NCBI GenBank assembly: GCA_017505635.1
Contig: JAFVOU010000044.1
Location: forward strand, 1 to 35,537
Direction: 5' to 3'
Length of the DNA stretch: 35,537 nt
Origin: Oscillospiraceae bacterium
GTDB lineage: Bacteria; Bacillota; Clostridia; Oscillospirales; Ruminococcaceae
The notes under the pieces were generated by a model. The model was given only the letters and a program-made list of their open reading frames with translations. It searched no databases and was not told where the DNA came from. The position numbers and the translations under genes were made by a program. Positions 30,639-35,537 of this stretch are shown here, piece by piece. How positions within the stretch are numbered: position 1 is the first letter of the stretch; the number at the start of each line of letters is the position of its first letter.

Positions 30639-31736
30639 TTATTTTATTTTCAGCAGCATACTCATTATTTCAGCACGGCTGGATATGTCAAGCTTTGTAA
30701 AGATGTTTGTGATATGCTTTTTAACTGTATTTTCAGACACACACAGTTCTTCTGCAATATCCTTGCGCCTTTTGTTGAGGATAAGTTCTTTAAAAACTTC
30801 AATCTCCCTTGTTGTAAGCTGTGCAACAGCAGGCCATGCTTTTATAATGTCCTGCATATCGGGGATAAACCCGCTGTCAAAATCGTCGTTTACTATTTTT
30901 AAAGTTTCGTTTTCGCTGCTGATGTGCGGTGTGCTGACCGAGCTTAAATACATCATATTGTACAGTGACAGCAGATAAAACTCGGTTACAATATATGAAA
31001 TTGACAGAAATTCAAAGTTTAAATTTACCTTCTGCTCGATAAACCACACCAGAATATTACAGAAAACAAGAGCCAGCAGGGCAGAGGGGATTTTGAGTGA
31101 AGAGTGCTTTTTCTTTATCATTGCCAATACAATTGCAGCAATCATAAGAGAAAAATACAAAATCAGATATACAAAGTACAGGTTGTGCAGAGGGCCGTAG
31201 GTTTTAACAAGCTTTGCACCGCCGTTTACAAAGATAAGCTCTGCGGATTCATAATACCAGGTGGTATATCCCGGTGTCATGGTAAGAAAAAATATTCCGC
31301 CGCTTATACACATCAGTACAGCAAGAAACAGTTTGTTGCGGCTATATCTGCATTCGTCCATTATGATAATCAGCATAAACAGCGGCAGAAAAACCGAACC
31401 TACATAGGAAATTTTGTTGGCAAGCAGTGCCTCCTCCAGTGTTTTGGAGGAAGAACCGAAGGCATAACCCAGATTGATAATAAAAACTGCTGTAAAAAGC
31501 AGAATAAAAGGTGCTTCCTTGTTTTTTGCAACGACGCAGTATCCGATAAGAAGAGCAAAAGAGATAAATGATGTTGTCACATAGGCGATGGTTTTGTTGA
31601 ACTCTGCCTTGTCAGCAGTGTTTGTGCTTGCTGCAAAAACGGTAAAGGATGAAGATAAAACAACTGCCAGAGATATAACTGCTGCAAAAGCAAAAATGCA
31701 TACAGCTTTTTTATACATTGGTTTTTTGCTGCTCAT
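30639..31736 (-). CDS. membrane-bound LuxR-type regulator with 7TM sensor
   Basis: One-component transcription factor, 365 residues. About seven to eight hydrophobic helices fill roughly residues 10-270 in the pattern of the histidine-kinase N-terminal 7TM sensor module, but no kinase domain follows. After a linker comes a LuxR/FixJ helix-turn-helix (about 305-360): LTTREIEVFKELILNKRRKDIAEELC then VSENTVKKHITNIFTKL. It therefore likely senses a signal at or in the membrane and binds DNA while anchored. A longer TTG start at 31760 is possible, but AAGG lies 7 nt before the ATG at 31736. It has its own promoter and terminator. The four unknown genes just downstream are candidate targets. Confidence 0.88.
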   Translation of the reverse strand: MSSKKPMYKKAVCIFAFAAVISLAVVLSSSFTVFAASTNTADKAEFNKTIAYVTTSFISFALLIGYCVVAKNKEAPFILLFTAVFIINLGYAFGSSSKTLEEALLANKISYVGSVFLPLFMLIIIMDECRYSRNKLFLAVLMCISGGIFFLTMTPGYTTWYYESAELIFVNGGAKLVKTYGPLHNLYFVYLILYFSLMIAAIVLAMIKKKHSSLKIPSALLALVFCNILVWFIEQKVNLNFEFLSISYIVTEFYLLSLYNMMYLSSVSTPHISSENETLKIVNDDFDSGFIPDMQDIIKAWPAVAQLTTREIEVFKELILNKRRKDIAEELCVSENTVKKHITNIFTKLDISSRAEIMSMLLKIK

Positions 31737-31771
31737 ATCATCACCTTCTTTATATAACAATTTACATATGT

Positions 31772-31805
31772 ATTATATCACTTTTGCGGTAAATCTGCAA
31801 ACCGC
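31772..31805 (-). promoter_or_regulatory. promoter and operator-like repeat of the LuxR-type gene
   Basis: Minus-strand -35 TTGCAG (31795-31800), 17-bp spacer, perfect -10 TATAAT (31772-31777) with an extended -10 TGA. GCGGT/ACCGC inverted half-sites 10 bp apart (31786-31790 and 31801-31805) flank the -35 box. Confidence 0.65.
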
Positions 31806-31896
31806 TTATGTATAATAACACAAAAATACATAAATTCAACAATAATACTTAAAATCATACTGTAAATCACCCCTGTGTAACCCGCCGGGGTAATAG

Positions 31897-31926
31897 ATGA
31901 CGGCATTTACAGATGTTATATATAAT
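31897..31926 (+). promoter_or_regulatory. promoter of the zinc-ribbon/nucleotidase operon
   Basis: -35 ATGACG (31897-31902), 18-bp spacer, perfect -10 TATAAT (31921-31926), about 28 bp before the first start codon. No terminator is seen between here and the window end. Confidence 0.5.
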
Positions 31927-31953
31927 ATATAGGAACAAAAAGGAGGAAATGCG

Positions 31954-32307
31954 ATGACGGAAATAATTATTGAAAACATGCAGGACTTATCAGATAAAGA
32001 CCGTTTCGTGTTTTCTGTCGGATGTGCGGTGTGCGGAAAGCATTGGATAAGCACACCGGTCAGCTTTTCAAAAGCGGGCGAAACGATATCTGAAAATGAA
32101 AAGGAAATTGTCTACACGGCACTGTATCAGCACGAAAAACAGATTGCTGCCGTCAAGGCGGTAAAGGAGGCAAAAATCAATCTCAATTTCTGCCCCGTAT
32201 GCAAGACACTTGTATGTGACAGCTGTTTTATGATATGTGACGATATTGATATGTGCGCTGACTGTGCAAGAGTGCTTAAAGTAGCAGGTGAACCGGTAGA
32301 TGCATAA
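31954..32307 (+). CDS. cysteine-rich zinc-ribbon-like protein
   Basis: Cytosolic protein, 117 residues, with nine cysteines arranged as four CxxC pairs (24/27, 80/83, 88/91, 101/104) plus Cys95. The C-terminal cluster could bind two zinc ions in a treble-clef or double zinc-ribbon arrangement; the first pair stands alone in FSVGCAVCGKHW. A helix rich in Glu/Lys (about 48-75) lies between. I do not recognise a named family. AAGGAGG precedes the ATG at 7 nt. It is first in an apparent operon with the two nucleotidase-like enzymes and the YdjI-like gene, so it may regulate or assist them; that is inference. Confidence 0.78.
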   Translation: MTEIIIENMQDLSDKDRFVFSVGCAVCGKHWISTPVSFSKAGETISENEKEIVYTALYQHEKQIAAVKAVKEAKINLNFCPVCKTLVCDSCFMICDDIDMCADCARVLKVAGEPVDA

Positions 32308-32357
32308 GCCGAAGGAAAAAACAGTTTGATATTCATATATGACAGGGAGGAGAAAAT

Positions 32358-33824
32358 ATGAGCCGATACAAAAAACTTACAATTTTACATTCAAATGATA
32401 TGCACGGAGATTTTACAGCGCAGAATGTGGACGTTAACCTTGTGGGCGGCGTAAGTATGCTTTCGGGTTATGTTGACAAGGTGAGACGCGAAGAAGCAAA
32501 TACCCTTTACTGTATCGCAGGGGATATGTTCCGCGGTTCTGTTATAGACAGCGAATTCAAAGGGCTAAGCACAATAGAAATTATGAACGCCATTGCCCCT
32601 GATGTTGTAACTCTGGGCAATCACGAAACAGACTATGGCATTGCACATCTGCTGTTTCTTGAAAAATGTGCAAAATTTCCTATTATCAATGCAAACCTTT
32701 ACATAAAATCCAACTTTGCACGCCTGTTCAAACCGCAGGTTGTGCTGGAAGTCGGCGGTATGAAAATTCTGTTTATCGGCATCCTTACCGAAGAGGTTAT
32801 GGCGCAGACTAAAAACGAAGCCGTTGTAGGCAGCTTTGTGGACATTCACGAGGCTGCGGCAGAAATAGGCAGGATATGCAACGCATACAATGCAACCGAT
32901 ATAGACCTTACAGTGCTTCTGACCCACATCGGGTTTGAAGAAGACAAAAAACTGGCAGCTCAGCTGGACCCTGCCTGGGGTGTTGATATCATAGTTGGCG
33001 GCCACAGCCATACATTTATCGAAGAACCTGCAGTTGTAAACGATATCCTTATCGTTCAGGCAGGCACAGGCACCGACCAGATTGGCCGTTTTGACCTTAC
33101 AATAGATACATACAACAACAATGTGGAAAGCTGGAAATGGCAGGCAGTGCCAATCAACAGCGAAAACTGCCCGACAGACCCTGATATCGAAAAAATCCTT
33201 GGGGGCTACAAGGCCGAAACAGATAAAAAATACGGCAGAACAATCACACGTTTCCGCAAAAAGCTCACCCATCCAAAACGTGAAATGGAAACAGAACTTG
33301 GCGGTCTTTTGTCCGATGCTCTTGCAGAAAGCCTTGGTCTTGATGTAATGCTGCTTGGTTCCGGCAGTGTGCGCACCGAACATATGGGTCCGCTGGTCGT
33401 TTATCAGGACCTTGTGGAATGTTTCCCTTATGACGATCCAACACATATGCTGACGGTTACAGGCGGGCAGTTCAGGCGCATGATGCAGTTTATGCTGCGT
33501 GACGGCGTATGGAAGGGTGAACACTGCGAATTCTATCAGCTTTCAAAACGCGTAAAAATTGTATACGACATTCCAAACAGCAAAATTCTGGAATTTAAAT
33601 TCGACGGCGAGGACCTGGACGACGACAGACTGCTCCGAATAGGTCTGCAGTCATTCCATTTCAACAACTTTACCGAGTTTTTCAACGTTCCGTTTGCAGA
33701 GGTTGAAGCCATCAAAAAGCCAACCGTTATCACAACATCAACACGTGATGTTATCGAAGAATATCTTGCAACACATCAGCACCTTGACAGAGACATCGAC
33801 GGCAGGCTGACACTTATCAAATAA
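32358..33824 (+). CDS. cytosolic 5'-nucleotidase-family metallophosphatase, copy 1
   Basis: Bifunctional UshA/YunD-type enzyme, 488 residues, without signal peptide, so probably cytosolic. The N-terminal calcineurin-like domain has the metal motifs LHSNDMHGDF, AGDMFRGS, LGNHETDYG, LLTHIGFEED and VGGHSHTF. The C-terminal 5'-nucleotidase domain (from about 300) has ETELGGLLSDALAESLGLD and LLGSGSVRTE at the substrate site, where the more usual N-x-G-x-R is changed to GSGSVR, so specificity may differ. Likely substrates are nucleotides or other small phosphoesters. GGGAGGAG lies before the ATG. The paralog downstream has the same length, and nearly 280 bp of the 5' part is almost identical between them. 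Confidence 0.93.
   Translation: MSRYKKLTILHSNDMHGDFTAQNVDVNLVGGVSMLSGYVDKVRREEANTLYCIAGDMFRGSVIDSEFKGLSTIEIMNAIAPDVVTLGNHETDYGIAHLLFLEKCAKFPIINANLYIKSNFARLFKPQVVLEVGGMKILFIGILTEEVMAQTKNEAVVGSFVDIHEAAAEIGRICNAYNATDIDLTVLLTHIGFEEDKKLAAQLDPAWGVDIIVGGHSHTFIEEPAVVNDILIVQAGTGTDQIGRFDLTIDTYNNNVESWKWQAVPINSENCPTDPDIEKILGGYKAETDKKYGRTITRFRKKLTHPKREMETELGGLLSDALAESLGLDVMLLGSGSVRTEHMGPLVVYQDLVECFPYDDPTHMLTVTGGQFRRMMQFMLRDGVWKGEHCEFYQLSKRVKIVYDIPNSKILEFKFDGEDLDDDRLLRIGLQSFHFNNFTEFFNVPFAEVEAIKKPTVITTSTRDVIEEYLATHQHLDRDIDGRLTLIK
32436..32713 (+). repeat. near-identical 278-bp segment shared with the paralog
   Basis: Matches 33965-34242 with only about five base differences by eye, while flanking coding sequence differs much more. 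See the paired entry and findings. Confidence 0.85.
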
Positions 33825-33886
33825 TCAGGTTTAAAATTCAAATCAGTTGAAAGCTGCATCATATCTTATGGCGGGAGGTGGATTTT

Positions 33887-35353
33887 ATGGGCAGATACAG
33901 AAAGCTTACACTTCTGCATTCCAACGATATGCACGGGGATTTTCTGGCAGAAAACGCAGACGAAAACCTTGTGGGCGGCGTAAGTATGCTTTCGGGTTAT
34001 GTTGACAAGGTGAGACGCGAAGAACAAAATACCCTTTACTGTATCGCAGGGGATATGTTCCGCGGTTCCGTTATAGACAGCGAATTCAAAGGGCTAAGCA
34101 CCATAGAAATTATGAACGCCATTGCCCCTGATGTTGTAACTCTGGGCAATCACGAAACAGACTATGGCATTGCACATCTGCTGTTTCTTGAAAAATGTGC
34201 AAAATTTCCGATTATCAATGCAAACCTTTACATAAAATCCAATTCGGCAAGACTTTTCAGACCTCATATTGTACTGGAAACAGGCGGTATGAAAATTCTG
34301 TTTATCGGCATTATCACCGAAGGGGTTATGAAATCCGCAAAAAATGATACTGATGTGGGCAGCTTTGTGGACATTCACGAGGCTGCGGCAGAAATAGGCA
34401 GGATATGCAATGCATATAATGCATCAGATATTGACCTTACGGTGCTGCTTACCCATATCGGCTTTGAAGAAGACAAGGCACTTGCCGCACAGCTGGATAA
34501 AGACTGGAGCGTTGATATTATTATCGGCGGCCACAGCCACACATTTATTGAACAGCCGGCAGTAATAAATGATATTGTTATTGTTCAGGCAGGCATAGGC
34601 ACCGATATTATAGGCCGTTTTGACATTGTGGTGGACACTGCCGAAAACAATATAGAAAGCTGGCAGTGGCAGACAATACCGATTAACAGCAGCACCTGCC
34701 CGAAAGACGGGGATATCGAAAAAATTCTCGGCATATACAAACAGCAGACCGATGCAAAATATAACAGAATAATCACCCGCCTTGACCGAAAGCTTACTCA
34801 TCCCGGCAGAACACAGGAAACAGAACTTGGCGGTCTGTTTGCAGATATTCTGGCACAAAGCCTTGGTCTTGATATTATGCTGGTAGTAAGCGGCAGCATA
34901 CGCACAGAAAGCATGGGCCCGTTGGTTATGTACAGGGACCTTGTGGAAACTTTCCCTTATGACAGCCCGGTATACATGCTTAAAATCAGCGGTACACAGC
35001 TTAAGCAGATGCTTTTGTATATGCTGCGTGACGAGGTATGGCAGGGGGCTCACTCAAGCTTTTCACAGCTGTCGGGGAGACTGAAAGTGATTTATGACAT
35101 TCCACACAGCAAAATGACAGCCTTCGAGTTTGACGGAAAGCCCATAAAGGACGATATGATATTCACCGTTGGGGTGCAGCAGTATCAGTACAGCAACTTT
35201 AAGCGGATATTCAATGCAGATTTATCAGAAATTGAAAAAAACGGCAAAGCCCGTATTGTTGCAACCTCAATTACAGATGTTCTGGAAGAATATCTGGCAG
35301 TACATCAGCACCTTGACCACAAAATTGACGGCAGACTGACACTTATAAAATAA
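33887..35353 (+). CDS. cytosolic 5'-nucleotidase-family metallophosphatase, copy 2
   Basis: Paralog of the preceding gene, also 488 residues from the start chosen here. A GTG at 33878 is in frame, but GGGAGG fits the ATG at 33887 with an 8-nt gap. All metal motifs are kept (LHSNDMHGDF, GDMFRGS, LGNHETDYG, LTHIGFEED, IGGHSHTF). The C-terminal substrate motif is LVVSGSIRTE, again without the usual Asn. The rest of the C-terminal domain differs clearly from copy 1, including LKQMLLYMLRDEVWQ in place of FRRMMQFMLRDGVWK, so the two may act on different substrates. It follows copy 1 by 62 bp with no terminator, in one operon. Confidence 0.93.
   Translation: MGRYRKLTLLHSNDMHGDFLAENADENLVGGVSMLSGYVDKVRREEQNTLYCIAGDMFRGSVIDSEFKGLSTIEIMNAIAPDVVTLGNHETDYGIAHLLFLEKCAKFPIINANLYIKSNSARLFRPHIVLETGGMKILFIGIITEGVMKSAKNDTDVGSFVDIHEAAAEIGRICNAYNASDIDLTVLLTHIGFEEDKALAAQLDKDWSVDIIIGGHSHTFIEQPAVINDIVIVQAGIGTDIIGRFDIVVDTAENNIESWQWQTIPINSSTCPKDGDIEKILGIYKQQTDAKYNRIITRLDRKLTHPGRTQETELGGLFADILAQSLGLDIMLVVSGSIRTESMGPLVMYRDLVETFPYDSPVYMLKISGTQLKQMLLYMLRDEVWQGAHSSFSQLSGRLKVIYDIPHSKMTAFEFDGKPIKDDMIFTVGVQQYQYSNFKRIFNADLSEIEKNGKARIVATSITDVLEEYLAVHQHLDHKIDGRLTLIK
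33965..34242 (+). repeat. near-identical 278-bp segment shared with copy 1
   Basis: Counterpart of 32436-32713 at an offset of 1,529 bp. A second short near-identical patch follows at about 34359-34419 (copy 1: 32830-32890). Confidence 0.85.
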
Positions 35354-35400
35354 AAATAAACATATATATTATTATTTCTCAAAGATGAAAGGAGATTACT

Positions 35401-35537
35401 ATGGGACTTATAAAAGCAGCATTAGGATCAGCAGGAGGAGTACTGGCTGACCAGTGGAAAGACTATTTTTATTGCGAATCCATACCGGCAGACGTTCTTA
35501 TCACAAAAGGACACAAAAGAAATTCCGGCAGAAGCAG
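35401..35537 (+). CDS. YdjI-like/SPFH-type protein, N-terminal fragment
   Basis: Incomplete at the window edge: only about 45 residues are seen, beginning MGLIKAALGSAGGVLADQWK and then DYFYCESIPADVLITKGHK. This start is typical of the YdjI/virion-core-like SPFH proteins of Firmicutes, cytosolic or membrane-associated scaffolds that usually carry a C-terminal zinc-ribbon. AAAGGAG lies 6 nt before the ATG at 35401. It follows the second nucleotidase-like gene by 47 bp with no terminator, so it likely belongs to that operon. The identification rests on a short stretch. Confidence 0.7.
   Translation, partial: MGLIKAALGSAGGVLADQWKDYFYCESIPADVLITKGHKRNSGRS

Overview
The window looks like chromosomal DNA from a low-to-moderate GC, Gram-positive, spore-forming Clostridia lineage, most plausibly Oscillospiraceae/Ruminococcaceae (inference). 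The evidence is spoIIID and spoVS, the Firmicute neighbourhoods rny-ymdB-spoVS and asp23-fakA-recG, a clostridial glgC-glgD-glgA set, a T-box upstream of thrS, strong GGAGG-type ribosome binding sites and a lipoprotein serpin of the kind known in gut Clostridia. I see no phage, transposase, plasmid or CRISPR array.

Layout. 1-4.5 kb: a TauE/SafE permease and a GtrB-like glycosyltransferase diverge from promoters whose -35 boxes overlap. They are followed by an XRE regulator with a degenerate S24-type tail, a secreted GHL10 glycoside hydrolase-like protein and spoIIID. 4.7-8.7 kb: the glycogen operon glgC-glgD-glgA, with a promoter and a long foldable leader. 8.7-13.1 kb: a C_GCAxxG_C_C redox-type protein, a small unknown protein, a large surface GH25 muramidase with TAEP repeats, and a LysR regulator downstream of an intergenic region with two inverted repeats. 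13.1-16.5 kb: a four-gene SPFH/ribbon-helix-helix/small membrane protein/YbjQ operon whose promoter carries tandem palindromes, then a serpin.

16.5-24.8 kb, minus strand: a Cof-type HAD phosphatase, recG, a 111-bp inverted-repeat element, fakA, asp23, spoVS, ymdB and rny. 25-27.2 kb: a threonine T-box leader and thrS. 27.4-27.7 kb: two identical tRNA-Lys(UUU) genes, each followed by a terminator. 27.8-31.8 kb, minus strand: a membrane-anchored LuxR-type regulator with its own promoter and terminator, then four genes of unknown function (a lipoprotein, two divergent paralogous membrane-anchored proteins and a soluble conserved protein). 31.9 kb to the end: a Cys-rich zinc-ribbon-like protein, two tandem cytosolic 5'-nucleotidase-family enzymes that look like a gene-conversion mosaic, and the start of a YdjI/SPFH-like protein cut by the window edge.

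Most coding regions are housekeeping or recognisable families. The least explained parts are the membrane LuxR regulator plus unknown operon (27.8-31.8 kb), the SPFH/RHH operon with tandem operator-like palindromes (13.1-15.0 kb) and the mosaic nucleotidase pair with its Cys-rich partner (31.9-35.5 kb). All promoter, terminator and start-site calls were made by eye.
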